Shown here piece after piece: positions 25,661-34,455 of a DNA stretch of 64,000 nt; the stretch's first letter is position 1; every line of letters begins with the position of its first letter. Position numbers and translations under genes: made by a program. The stretch is from Paraburkholderia acidicola. Lineage in GTDB: Bacteria > Pseudomonadota > Gammaproteobacteria > Burkholderiales > Burkholderiaceae. The notes beneath the pieces were generated by a model. It had not been told where the DNA came from. It made no database searches and saw only the letters and a list, made by a program, of their open reading frames with translations. The stretch is from NCBI RefSeq assembly GCF_002362315.1, contig NZ_MTZV01000006.1, positions 186,001 to 250,000 of the forward strand, written 5' to 3'.

Positions 25661-27499
25661 ATGGAAGAACTGCTGCCGTATTACGAGCGCGAATTATCTT
25701 TCCTGCGGCGTTATTCGCGCGATTTTGCTGAACGATATCCGAAGATCGCGGCGCGTCTCGCCATGTCCGGCGAGCACTGCGAGGACCCGCACGTCGAGCG
25801 GATGATCGAATCGTTTGCGCTGCTCGGCGCCCGCATCAACAAGAAGCTCGACGACGATTACCCCGAGTTCACCCAGGCGTTGCTCGAGGTCCTGTACCCG
25901 CATTATCTGCGGCCGTTTCCTTCGTGTTCGATTGCGCAGCTCGGCACCGCTGCCGCGTTCAGCCATCTGACCGAACCCGCCACCATCGAGCGCGGCACCG
26001 AATTCAAGTCACGCCCGATTCGCGGTGTGCAATGCCGTTTCCGTACTGCCTACGACGTCACGCTCGCGCCGATCCGGATTTCGGAGGCGAAGTACACGTC
26101 GGTGGCGATGGCGCCGAGCGCGACCGTGCTGCCCGGCAACGCCACCGCGATCGTGTCGGTGACGTTCGAGTCGACCTCGCCGCAGCTCGATCTCGGCGCG
26201 ATGAAAATCGACCAGCTGCGCGCCTATCTGCACGGCGAGCAGTCGTTTATCGCCGCGCTGTCCGACTGCCTGTTCGTCAACGGGCTCGCGGCCTATGTGG
26301 AAGGCGACCGGCGCGGCGTGTGGACCGCGTTGCGCACGCTGCCTTTCGCCCAGGTCGGCTACAGCGAAGAAGACGCGCTGATCGATTACCCGGCGAAGTC
26401 ACACCCGGCGTACCGGCTGCTGACTGAATACTTCGCGTTCCCCGACAAGTTCAACTTCGTCGATTTCGATCTGCCCGCGATGACGCGCGCAAGCGGCCGC
26501 TGCCAGCGGCTCACGCTGCACATCGTGTTGAAGGAAGTGCGCAGCGACTCGCACGTCGCGCGGCTGCTCGACGGCCTCGCGGCGCATCATATGCGGCTCT
26601 TCTGCACGCCGGTCGTCAACCTGTTCAAGCAGCACGGCGAGCCGGTGCGCGTCAGTCATCAGGCCATTTCGTATCCGGTCATCGCGGAATCGCGGCGCGC
26701 GTTTGCGTACGAGGTCTATTCGATCGACTCGGTGCAACTCGTGCGACAGCAGGCGCACGAAGAAACGGTAATCGAATTCCGGCCGTTCTATTCGCTGCAT
26801 CACGGCGAGGCGGCGCGCATGGGCCACTACTGGTTCTCGCGGCGCAACGACTGGGTGGCGCAGAAAAGTCCTGGCTACGAGACCGAGATTTCGATCGTCG
26901 ATATCGACTTCGAACCGTCGTCGCCGCAAACCGATACGCTGAGCATCGAGCTGACCTGCACGAATCGCGACCTGCCGGCGAGTCTGGCAGTTGGCCTTGA
27001 AGGCGGCGATCTGTTTCTCGAAGGCGGCTCGCTGACCGGCAGCATTTCGATGCTGCGCCGGCCGACGCCGAGCGTGCACTTCGAACGCGGCCGCGCCGCG
27101 CATTGGCGCCTGATCTCGCATCTCGCGCTCAATCATGTCTCGCTCGCGAGCAACGGTCTGGCCGCGCTGAAGGAAATGCTCGTGCTTTACGATCTGCGGC
27201 GCACGGCGGTGTCGGCGCGCTATATCGATGGCATCACTGGCATCGAACAGCATGCGGCCGTGCAGTGGCTGCCCGGCAAGCCGTTCGCCACGTTTGTACG
27301 CGGCATTGAAATCCGCCTGACGATCGATGAAGAACATTTTGTCGGCACGAGTCTTGGCGCGTTCGTGCGGGTCATCGATACGTTTTTCGGTCTCTACGTC
27401 CATCTGAACAGCTTTGTGCAACTGGTCGTGCTGTCGAAGCGCACCGGCGAGGAAATTCTGCGATGCAAACCCCGCAGCGGCGAATCGATCCTGGCGTAA
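25661..27499 (+). CDS. tssF: T6SS baseplate protein TssF
   Basis: Baseplate wedge protein of 612 residues. The N-terminus EELLPYYERELSFLRRYSRDFAERYPKIA is the family signature, followed by VERMIESFALLGARINKKLDDDYPEFTQALL. The start at 25661 matches this signature. The 3' end overlaps tssG by 37 bases, which points to tight coupling; TssF and TssG form a 2:1 complex. Confidence 0.96.
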   Translation: MEELLPYYERELSFLRRYSRDFAERYPKIAARLAMSGEHCEDPHVERMIESFALLGARINKKLDDDYPEFTQALLEVLYPHYLRPFPSCSIAQLGTAAAFSHLTEPATIERGTEFKSRPIRGVQCRFRTAYDVTLAPIRISEAKYTSVAMAPSATVLPGNATAIVSVTFESTSPQLDLGAMKIDQLRAYLHGEQSFIAALSDCLFVNGLAAYVEGDRRGVWTALRTLPFAQVGYSEEDALIDYPAKSHPAYRLLTEYFAFPDKFNFVDFDLPAMTRASGRCQRLTLHIVLKEVRSDSHVARLLDGLAAHHMRLFCTPVVNLFKQHGEPVRVSHQAISYPVIAESRRAFAYEVYSIDSVQLVRQQAHEETVIEFRPFYSLHHGEAARMGHYWFSRRNDWVAQKSPGYETEISIVDIDFEPSSPQTDTLSIELTCTNRDLPASLAVGLEGGDLFLEGGSLTGSISMLRRPTPSVHFERGRAAHWRLISHLALNHVSLASNGLAALKEMLVLYDLRRTAVSARYIDGITGIEQHAAVQWLPGKPFATFVRGIEIRLTIDEEHFVGTSLGAFVRVIDTFFGLYVHLNSFVQLVVLSKRTGEEILRCKPRSGESILA

Positions 27500-28551
27500 T
27501 CGAGCGTCTGCTCGACGAGCCGCACCGCTTCGAGTTCTTCCAGGCGGTGCGGTTGCTCGAACGCTGGTTTACCGACGGCGACACCTCGCTGCGTCCAGGC
27601 GATGTCGTGGCCCGGCGAATCGGCTTTCGCAACTCGATCTCGCTTGGCTTTCCGCCGAGCGAGATCGAGAGCACGCTGCCGTACGACGACGAGGGTGTAG
27701 CGCTCAAGGAAAAGGCGCAACGCAGCGCGGCGCTCGACGACGATAAAGTGCAACGCGTCGATCTGACGCCCGCGTTCTTCGGTTTGCTCGGCGGGCAGGG
27801 CGCGTTGCCGCTGCACTACACCGAGCAGATCGTTGCGCGCGAGTATCTGAAGCGCGACCGAGCGGCGCGCGAATTCTTCGACGTCTTTTCGAACCGCGCG
27901 ACGGCGCTCTTTTATGCGGCGTGGAAGAAGTACCGGCTACCGCTGCACTACGAGCTGGATCGCGACGAACGTTATCTGCCGCTACTGCTTTCGCTTGCAG
28001 GTGTCGCCAACGACGACTCGCGCGAAAGCCTGCAAGAAGGCACCGGCGCGCTGCTGGACGAAGCGATTGCCGGCTATGCGCTGGCCGCGCGGCACCGGCC
28101 GGTATCGGCGGCCTACCTGCAGCGCACGCTGTCCGATTACTTCAAGGTGCCGGTGCGGGTCGATCAGTTCGTCGGCAAATGGTACGACGTGCCGAAGGAC
28201 CAGTTGACCGTGCTCGGCCAGGTGAACGCGCTGCTCGGCGCGACCGCGCTGGCGGGCGAGCGTGTCTGGCAGCGCGACATGCGGGCGCGGCTCGTGGTCG
28301 GTCCGCTGTCGAAGCGCGACTATGAAGCGTTTCTGCCCGGCGCGGAGTGCGCGGTGGCGCTTGAGCGCATGTTGACGCTGCTGGCCGGCGTCACGCTCGA
28401 ATATGAAGTATCGCTGGTGCTGCGACGCGAGGAAGTTGGACCGAGCCATCTCGGCGCCGGCGCGCGGCTCGGCTGGGATGCGTTCCTCTGCACGCACGAT
28501 GCTGATCGCGATCGCGCCGACGCACGCTACGAATTGCACGTCATACATTGA
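27463..28551 (+). CDS. tssG: T6SS baseplate protein TssG
   Basis: Baseplate wedge protein of 362 residues. Conserved elements include HRFEFFQAVRLLERWF, FRNSISLGFPPSEIE, PAFFGLLGGQGALPLHYTEQI and the C-terminal LTLLAGVTLEYEVSLVLRREEV. It starts inside the 3' end of tssF. Confidence 0.96.
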   Translation: MQTPQRRIDPGVIERLLDEPHRFEFFQAVRLLERWFTDGDTSLRPGDVVARRIGFRNSISLGFPPSEIESTLPYDDEGVALKEKAQRSAALDDDKVQRVDLTPAFFGLLGGQGALPLHYTEQIVAREYLKRDRAAREFFDVFSNRATALFYAAWKKYRLPLHYELDRDERYLPLLLSLAGVANDDSRESLQEGTGALLDEAIAGYALAARHRPVSAAYLQRTLSDYFKVPVRVDQFVGKWYDVPKDQLTVLGQVNALLGATALAGERVWQRDMRARLVVGPLSKRDYEAFLPGAECAVALERMLTLLAGVTLEYEVSLVLRREEVGPSHLGAGARLGWDAFLCTHDADRDRADARYELHVIH

Positions 28552-28598
28552 CCGTCATTGACCCATAAGCGCTGAAACCCAGACCTGGATCGCACGAC

Positions 28599-31265
28599 AT
28601 GAGTACGCCGCTAAAAACCCTGATCGCGAAACTGAACACCACGAGCCGGCAGGCAGCCGAACGGGCCGCGAGCCTGTGTCTGTCGCGTGGCCACTACGAA
28701 GTCGATCTCGAGCATCTGCTGCTGACACTGCTCGACGAGCCGGCGAGTGACGTGTCGGTGGTGGTGAATGCCAGCCGCGTCGATGCGCACGCGTTGCGCG
28801 CCGATCTCGAGCACGAACTCGAGCGTGTGAAAACCGGCAACACGCGCACACCGGTCTTTTCCGTGCATCTGATCGCGCTGTTCGAACAGGCGTGGCTGAT
28901 CGCTTCGCTCGATTCGCAGATCGGCCGCATTCGTTCCGGCCATCTGCTGCTCGCGCTCCTCACTGCACCCGATCTCGCGCAGTTTGCGCAGCGGATGTCG
29001 CCGCTGCTTGCGCGCATACGCGTCACCGACCTGAAGCACAAGTTCGACGAGTTGACGGCCAGTTCGTGCGAGGTGGAACGCAGCACCGAGGCGACGCCGG
29101 AGGGCGCCGCGCAGGATGCGGTCGACACACCGCAGCGAACCGTGTCGAAAACCCCCGCGCTCGATACCTACACGACCAACCTCACGCAGCGTGCCCGCGA
29201 AGGCAAGATCGATCCGGTGATCGGTCGCGAAGCCGAAATCCGCCAGTCCATCGACATCCTGATGCGGCGTCGCCAGAACAACCCGATCATGACCGGCGAG
29301 GCCGGTGTCGGTAAAACGGCGGTGGTCGAAGGGCTTGCGCTGCGCATCGCCGCCGACGACGTGCCCACGCCGCTGCGCGGCGTCGCGCTGCATGTGCTCG
29401 ATATGGGGCTGTTGCAGGCCGGCGCGAGTGTGAAGGGCGAATTCGAAAACCGCCTGAAGAACGTGATCGACGAAGTGAAGAAGAGCGCGCATCCGATCAT
29501 CCTGTTCATCGACGAGGCGCATACGATCATCGGTGCGGGCGGTCAGGCTGGCCAGAACGATGCAGCGAACCTGCTGAAGCCGGCACTCGCGCGTGGCGAA
29601 TTGCGCACCATCGCCGCGACGACGTGGAGCGAATACAAGAAGTACTTCGAGAAGGACGCGGCGCTTGCGCGGCGCTTCCAGGTCGTGAAGATCGAAGAGC
29701 CGAGCGAGGCGCTGGCCGCCGCGATGCTGCGCGGTATGGCCGGACTGATGGAAAAACACTTCAACGTGCGCGTGCTCGACGATGCGATTACCGAGGCCGT
29801 GCGTCTGTCGCATCGCTATATCAGCGGACGTCAGCTGCCGGACAAGGCGATCAGCGTGCTCGACACCGCATGTGCAAAGGTTGCGCTCGCGCACGGTTCG
29901 ACACCGGGTGCGATTGACGATACGAAGAAACGCATCGAGCGCATCGATGCGGAAATTGCTTCGCTCGAACGCGAGGCGGCGAGCGGTGCCACGCACGACG
30001 AACGGCTTGCCGAACTGCGCACGCGCCGTGAGGCCGATCTGCAGTCAGTTGCCACCGACGAAGCACGCTACGACAAGGAGCGTGCGCTGGTGACGGAAAT
30101 CGGTACGTTGCGTGCCGACATCGACGCGGCGCGCGGTGGCAGTGCGGATGCCGAGCAGGCGCAGAAAGCGGAGACTGCCCGCGCCACATTGACAGAACGC
30201 GTGAACGAATTGCAGACGCTGCAGGCGGGCCAGCCGATGGTGCCGCTGCAGGTGGACGGCCACGTGGTTGCGGAAATCGTTGCATCGTGGACCGGCATTC
30301 CGCTCGGTCGGATGATCAAGGACGAGATTCAGACCGTGCTGAATCTGCAGACGCTGCTCGGTGCGCGCGTGATCGGCCAGGACCACGCACTCGAAGCGAT
30401 CGCACAGCGCGTGCGGACCGCGAGTGCGAGCCTCGAAGACCCGAACAAGCCGCGCGGCGTGTTCATGTTCGTCGGCCCGTCGGGTGTCGGCAAGACCGAA
30501 ACCGCGCTCGCACTCGCCGATATCCTGTACGGCGGCGAACGCAAGCTCATCACGATCAACATGAGCGAATACCAGGAAGCGCACAGCGTGTCGGGCCTGA
30601 AAGGCTCGCCGCCGGGCTATGTGGGCTACGGCGAGGGCGGCGTGTTGACCGAGGCCGTGCGGCGCAATCCGTATTCGGTTGTGTTGCTCGATGAAGTCGA
30701 GAAGGCGCACCCCGACGTGCTCGAGATGTTCTTCCAGGTGTTCGACAAAGGCGCCATGGACGACGCGGAAGGGCGCGAAATCGACTTCCGCAATACGCTG
30801 ATCATCCTGACGTCGAACGTGGGTTCAACGGCGATCATGCAGGAGTGTCTGAACAAGAGCGCGGAAGAACTGCCCGACGCCGACGCGCTCACCGAGACGT
30901 TGCGCCCGCAACTGTACAAGGCGTTCAAGCCGGCATTTCTCGGCCGCATGAAGGTCGTGCCGTACTATCCGATTTCGGACGACGTGCTGGTCGAGATCAT
31001 CGAACTGAAGCTCGACAGGATTCGCCGGCGCATCGAGGCGAATCACAAGGCGACGTTCGAATGGGACGATTCGCTGGTCGAGGCCGTGCTCGCGCGTTGC
31101 ACCGAAGTCGATTCGGGGGCGCGTAACGTCGATCACATCCTGAACGGCACGCTGTTGCCCGAGATCGCGCAGGAGGTGCTCGAGCGGATCGCCGAGGGTG
31201 CGGCGATCGAGCGGATCACGGTGCGGGCCGATGAATCGGGCGCATTCGCTTACACGGTCGTCTGA
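28599..31265 (+). CDS. tssH: T6SS AAA+ ATPase ClpV (TssH)
   Basis: Hexameric unfoldase of 888 residues that recycles contracted TssBC sheath. An N-terminal Clp double repeat (1-150) probably binds the TssC helix. AAA domain 1 has Walker A GEAGVGKTAVVEG and Walker B FIDEAHTIIGAGG. A coiled-coil middle domain spans about 420-530. AAA domain 2 has Walker A GPSGVGKTETALALA and Walker B VVLLDEVEKAHPDV. The length and architecture are those of ClpV rather than housekeeping ClpB, and the gene lies inside the T6SS operon. Confidence 0.97.
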   Translation: MSTPLKTLIAKLNTTSRQAAERAASLCLSRGHYEVDLEHLLLTLLDEPASDVSVVVNASRVDAHALRADLEHELERVKTGNTRTPVFSVHLIALFEQAWLIASLDSQIGRIRSGHLLLALLTAPDLAQFAQRMSPLLARIRVTDLKHKFDELTASSCEVERSTEATPEGAAQDAVDTPQRTVSKTPALDTYTTNLTQRAREGKIDPVIGREAEIRQSIDILMRRRQNNPIMTGEAGVGKTAVVEGLALRIAADDVPTPLRGVALHVLDMGLLQAGASVKGEFENRLKNVIDEVKKSAHPIILFIDEAHTIIGAGGQAGQNDAANLLKPALARGELRTIAATTWSEYKKYFEKDAALARRFQVVKIEEPSEALAAAMLRGMAGLMEKHFNVRVLDDAITEAVRLSHRYISGRQLPDKAISVLDTACAKVALAHGSTPGAIDDTKKRIERIDAEIASLEREAASGATHDERLAELRTRREADLQSVATDEARYDKERALVTEIGTLRADIDAARGGSADAEQAQKAETARATLTERVNELQTLQAGQPMVPLQVDGHVVAEIVASWTGIPLGRMIKDEIQTVLNLQTLLGARVIGQDHALEAIAQRVRTASASLEDPNKPRGVFMFVGPSGVGKTETALALADILYGGERKLITINMSEYQEAHSVSGLKGSPPGYVGYGEGGVLTEAVRRNPYSVVLLDEVEKAHPDVLEMFFQVFDKGAMDDAEGREIDFRNTLIILTSNVGSTAIMQECLNKSAEELPDADALTETLRPQLYKAFKPAFLGRMKVVPYYPISDDVLVEIIELKLDRIRRRIEANHKATFEWDDSLVEAVLARCTEVDSGARNVDHILNGTLLPEIAQEVLERIAEGAAIERITVRADESGAFAYTVV

Positions 31266-31314
31266 ATTAAACGCGACTTAGAACGCAACACAACGGATAT
31301 CAACCGCTTTCGCC

Positions 31315-32439
31315 ATGCTGACCGATCTTAACGCGCTGCTAGCGCCCATCAACGAGTCATCGCCGTGCGGCGACGATATGCTGTTCTCGTCCGACTTCGA
31401 CGCGATCCAGAACGCGCGACGTTTCGAGGATGCGACGCTCGATCAGGGCGAATGGATCACCGACGTCAAGGAAGCCGACTGGTCGTTCGTCGTCGAGCGC
31501 AGTACCGATCTGCTGCAGACGAAGACGAAGGACTTGCGGCTCGCCGTCTGGCTCACCGAAGGCTGGGCGATCGAGGAGGGTGTGGCAGGCTTGACGCAGG
31601 GTTACGCGCTGCTCACGGGCCTGTGCGAACGCTTCTGGGAGCAGGTGCATCCGCTGCCTGAAGGCGACGATACCGAATACCGGCTCGGCAATGTCGGCTG
31701 GCTGGTGGGGCGCTCGGTGGAACTGCTGCGCGCAATGCCGCTGACCTCCGGCACGCGCTACAGCACGATCGACTGGGAAATGGCCACGCACGTCGCGCAG
31801 GCGGTGAAGCGCGATCCGGAAAACGCGGACGATATCGCGCGCGGCAAACCGTCGATCGAGCAGATCGATGCGGCCAAACGCATCACACCGGGGACGTTCT
31901 ACCTGTCACTGCTGGCCGATCTGCGAGCGTTTGAAGCGGCGGTGCTCGACCTCGAGCAGGAACTGAATCGCCGCGCGGGTGACGCAGCGCCGAGCTTCCG
32001 CCAGATCAAGGAGGCTCAAGAGGCCGTTTATCGACTCGTCGAGCGGTTTGCGCGCGAAGTGGGTGTCGATCTCAACGCCGCGCCGAAAATCACGCATCCG
32101 TCCGATATCCCCGAACGTAGCGAACCGAGTTTCAAGACCCCGACGTTGCCGGAGGGAAACATGTCGACGCCGAGCGCGCACCCGCATACCGCAACACCGG
32201 CGGTCCCGCAGGCCGGAATCCAGACCCGCGCGCAGGCTGTCGACCAGTTGCGCGCCGTAGCGAAGTTCTTTCGTGCCACCGAGCCGCACAGCCCCGTCGC
32301 CTACCTGGCCGACAAGGCCGCGGAGTGGGCCGGCATGCCGCTCGACCAGTGGCTCTCGACGGTGGTGAAGGACGACGCGTCGCTCTCGCACATTCGCGAA
32401 ATGCTCGGCGTGAAGCAAGCAGATGCAGGCGGCAGCTAA
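31315..32439 (+). CDS. tssA: T6SS protein TssA (ImpA family)
   Basis: Protein of 374 residues with the ImpA N-terminal domain (about 5-130; LLAPINESSPCGDDMLFSSDFDAIQNARR and LRLAVWLTEGWAIEEGVAGLTQGYALL). Residues about 255-300 are a Pro/Thr/Ala linker. The C-terminal 70 residues (AVDQLRAVAKFFRATEPHSPVAYLADKAAEWAGMPLDQWL) form the compact domain of short TssA types. TssA acts in baseplate assembly and tail extension. It is the last gene of the rightward operon. Confidence 0.94.
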   Translation: MLTDLNALLAPINESSPCGDDMLFSSDFDAIQNARRFEDATLDQGEWITDVKEADWSFVVERSTDLLQTKTKDLRLAVWLTEGWAIEEGVAGLTQGYALLTGLCERFWEQVHPLPEGDDTEYRLGNVGWLVGRSVELLRAMPLTSGTRYSTIDWEMATHVAQAVKRDPENADDIARGKPSIEQIDAAKRITPGTFYLSLLADLRAFEAAVLDLEQELNRRAGDAAPSFRQIKEAQEAVYRLVERFAREVGVDLNAAPKITHPSDIPERSEPSFKTPTLPEGNMSTPSAHPHTATPAVPQAGIQTRAQAVDQLRAVAKFFRATEPHSPVAYLADKAAEWAGMPLDQWLSTVVKDDASLSHIREMLGVKQADAGGS

Positions 32440-32465
32440 TTGAATAACTGAGCAGTCTGAACGAA

Positions 32466-32504
32466 AACGCGGCCGGCTCGCAGGAATGCGATGACGGCCG
32501 CGTT
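32466..32504. terminator. Bidirectional terminator between tssA and the OmpA-like gene
   Basis: AACGCGGCCG (32466-32475) pairs perfectly with CGGCCGCGTT (32495-32504). GTTTTG follows rightward and TTTTCGTT leftward. It lies between two convergent stop codons, so it can serve both operons. Confidence 0.75.
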
Positions 32505-32533
32505 GTTTTGCGCCTGCATGAAACTACGAGCGC

Positions 32534-33460
32534 TTACGAGCCCGCGCGGAACTCGATGCGCCGGTTGCGCGCACGGCCATCAGCCGTATCGTTTGAGGCA
32601 ATCGGCTGGTCGGGGCCGACACCGGTCGCCGTCAACTGCTGCGACGGAATGCCCTTCGCGATCAGATAACCCTTCACCGTGTCGGCGCGTGCCTGGCTCA
32701 GCGCGATGTTCGATGCGCGTGCACCCGAGTTGTCCGTGTGACCAATGATCGCGACGGTGCGCGTGGTCAGCTTCGCGAGTACCGCCGCCATCTGATCGAG
32801 AATCAGCGTGCCCTGCGGTGTCAGCGTCGCACTGCCGGTTTCGAATTCGATCGTGCGGTTCGCGAGCGTCTGGTCGAGCACGCCCTGTTCGGATGCGCTC
32901 ACGCGCAGGCCGTTGCGAATCGTGTAGGTCGGATTCAGCGAGTTTGCCATGTCGCTGGCGATCTTCTGGCGCTGCGATTCGTTAGGGACTTCGCCCTTCA
33001 CGTCGATCTGCGTGCCGTCGATCGTCAATTGCCCCTTGTGGATCTGCGTCAGTTGCGAGCCGAGTAGCTTCTGGACATTGGTGGCCCAGTTCGGCGGCGT
33101 CGCGACATCGCCGACTTCGATCTGATCGACGACATTGCCCGCGCCATAGGTGTTGCGCAGCTGGCCGAGCACCGCGGCCTTGGTCGCTTCGTCCGGCACC
33201 TTGCCGCCCACCACGACCTGTCCGGGCACGGGATTCGCCGCAGCCGGTGTAATGGTTGCGGCTGCAGCGCCTGTCGTAGCGTTAGGCGCAGGCGTGGCGG
33301 GCAGCACCGTCGTCCGCACCTGCACGCCGCTGTTGTCGATCGGCGTGACGCGCGCGCCGCCGCCATCATCGTCTGCCCATGCGGCACTGTTTGCGAGAGC
33401 GCCGACGAGTAGCGCAAGCGGCAACGTACGGCGGATCGTACCGAAGTAGAAGAAGGTCAT
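32534..33460 (-). CDS. T6SS-associated OmpA-family protein with BON-like repeats
   Basis: Exported protein of 308 residues. A signal peptide (about 1-27, ending NSAAWA) is followed by two BON-like segments (VVVGGKVPDEATKAAVLGQL and IDVKGEVPNESQRQKIASDM). A C-terminal OmpA peptidoglycan-binding domain follows (about 190-305; IEFETGSATLTPQGTLILDQ, IIGHTDNSGARASNIALSQARAD, NRRIEFRAGS). It probably tethers the apparatus to peptidoglycan, compensating for a TssL without an OmpA domain. It corresponds in position and type to TagN of related clusters. Its start overlaps the tagF stop (ATGA). Confidence 0.88.
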   Translation of the reverse strand: MTFFYFGTIRRTLPLALLVGALANSAAWADDDGGGARVTPIDNSGVQVRTTVLPATPAPNATTGAAAATITPAAANPVPGQVVVGGKVPDEATKAAVLGQLRNTYGAGNVVDQIEVGDVATPPNWATNVQKLLGSQLTQIHKGQLTIDGTQIDVKGEVPNESQRQKIASDMANSLNPTYTIRNGLRVSASEQGVLDQTLANRTIEFETGSATLTPQGTLILDQMAAVLAKLTTRTVAIIGHTDNSGARASNIALSQARADTVKGYLIAKGIPSQQLTATGVGPDQPIASNDTADGRARNRRIEFRAGS

Positions 33461-34455
33461 TGCGTCACTCCCCCGATGAAGGCTTCGCGGAACGTGTCGA
33501 TGCTGACACGCAGCGACAGTTGCGGTTGATCGAGGTAACTGACCAGCTTGCTGATGCCATGATCGTTCTGTGCGTGATCGTTGATCCACTCGGGGTCGTC
33601 GATGTCGATGTTATGCGTTGCATAGGCCTGCGGGTCGACGACACTGTGCAGCGTTTTCGCCGAGGCGCCGTTGAAGCCGATGATGAGCCGCTCGCGCTCC
33701 GCAATCGTGCCGATGAAGATGGCCAGTTCGAAATCGGCCTGCGAGACAAACGGGGCGATCAGTTCGAGCCAGAATGCGGCGATCAGCGTGCGATAGAACG
33801 GGTCGGTCGGCAGCGGCAGCGTGAGGCCGCGCTCGAGGTGCGACGAGCCGCTTTGCATTACGGGCCGCAGCAGCGAACCGAGTGCGAGCATCGCACCGCG
33901 TAGCCGCACGGGATGGCCGCTCGCGAGCAGCATCTGTTCGAGGCCCGAGAGCGTTTGATGTTCGACGAAGTCGTCGAAGGTGCCGTCATGCGGATTGCCG
34001 GGCGCGCCGATATCGATCGGCACCTGCATGTCGCCGAGCGCCTGCAATGCGCCCGCTGGTTCGCTGGCGCCGAGCAGCGGCTTCATCTGCGTAGAGACAC
34101 GCGACCACAACCGCGCGAACGCCAGCGGGCTGCGTGCGAGGAACGCAAGCGGCCGCTCGACTTCGAGCGCGGTTGCCGCGAGAAACGGGAAGCGCCGCGA
34201 CGACAGATCGTGGCTCGCGACGATATGGCCGGCGATCGCCAGCTTGCTGCGCGAACCGAGAAACGCGAAATGCATCGGCTTCGCGTTTTCGTAGACGATC
34301 TTCCAGCGTGGATCGTCGGTGAGCATTTCCATTGCCTGCGCGATCCAGCGGTCGAGCGTCTGTAGCAGCTGCGGGTTGTGCGCACTCTTCACGAAGTCGC
34401 CACGCGACGGGATCTTGCCGAAATAGGCGATTTGCGCCTGGACGGTCGGCGTCAT
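33457..34455 (-). CDS. tagF: T6SS-associated protein TagF
   Basis: Protein of 332 residues. The N-terminal TagF domain begins AQIAYFGKIPSRGDFVKSAHNPQLLQTLDRWI, the family signature. TagF is a post-translational repressor of T6SS assembly in Pseudomonas, linked there to the threonine phosphorylation pathway. No PpkA, PppA or Fha gene is present in this window. A PppA phosphatase domain, fused to TagF in some species, is not recognisable here. It overlaps tssM by 4 bases (ATGA). Confidence 0.93.
   Translation of the reverse strand: MTPTVQAQIAYFGKIPSRGDFVKSAHNPQLLQTLDRWIAQAMEMLTDDPRWKIVYENAKPMHFAFLGSRSKLAIAGHIVASHDLSSRRFPFLAATALEVERPLAFLARSPLAFARLWSRVSTQMKPLLGASEPAGALQALGDMQVPIDIGAPGNPHDGTFDDFVEHQTLSGLEQMLLASGHPVRLRGAMLALGSLLRPVMQSGSSHLERGLTLPLPTDPFYRTLIAAFWLELIAPFVSQADFELAIFIGTIAERERLIIGFNGASAKTLHSVVDPQAYATHNIDIDDPEWINDHAQNDHGISKLVSYLDQPQLSLRVSIDTFREAFIGGVTQ

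Noticed and set aside
28599..31265. Housekeeping ClpB chaperone
   Set aside because: The gene is inside the T6SS operon and has the ClpV N-terminal domain and length.
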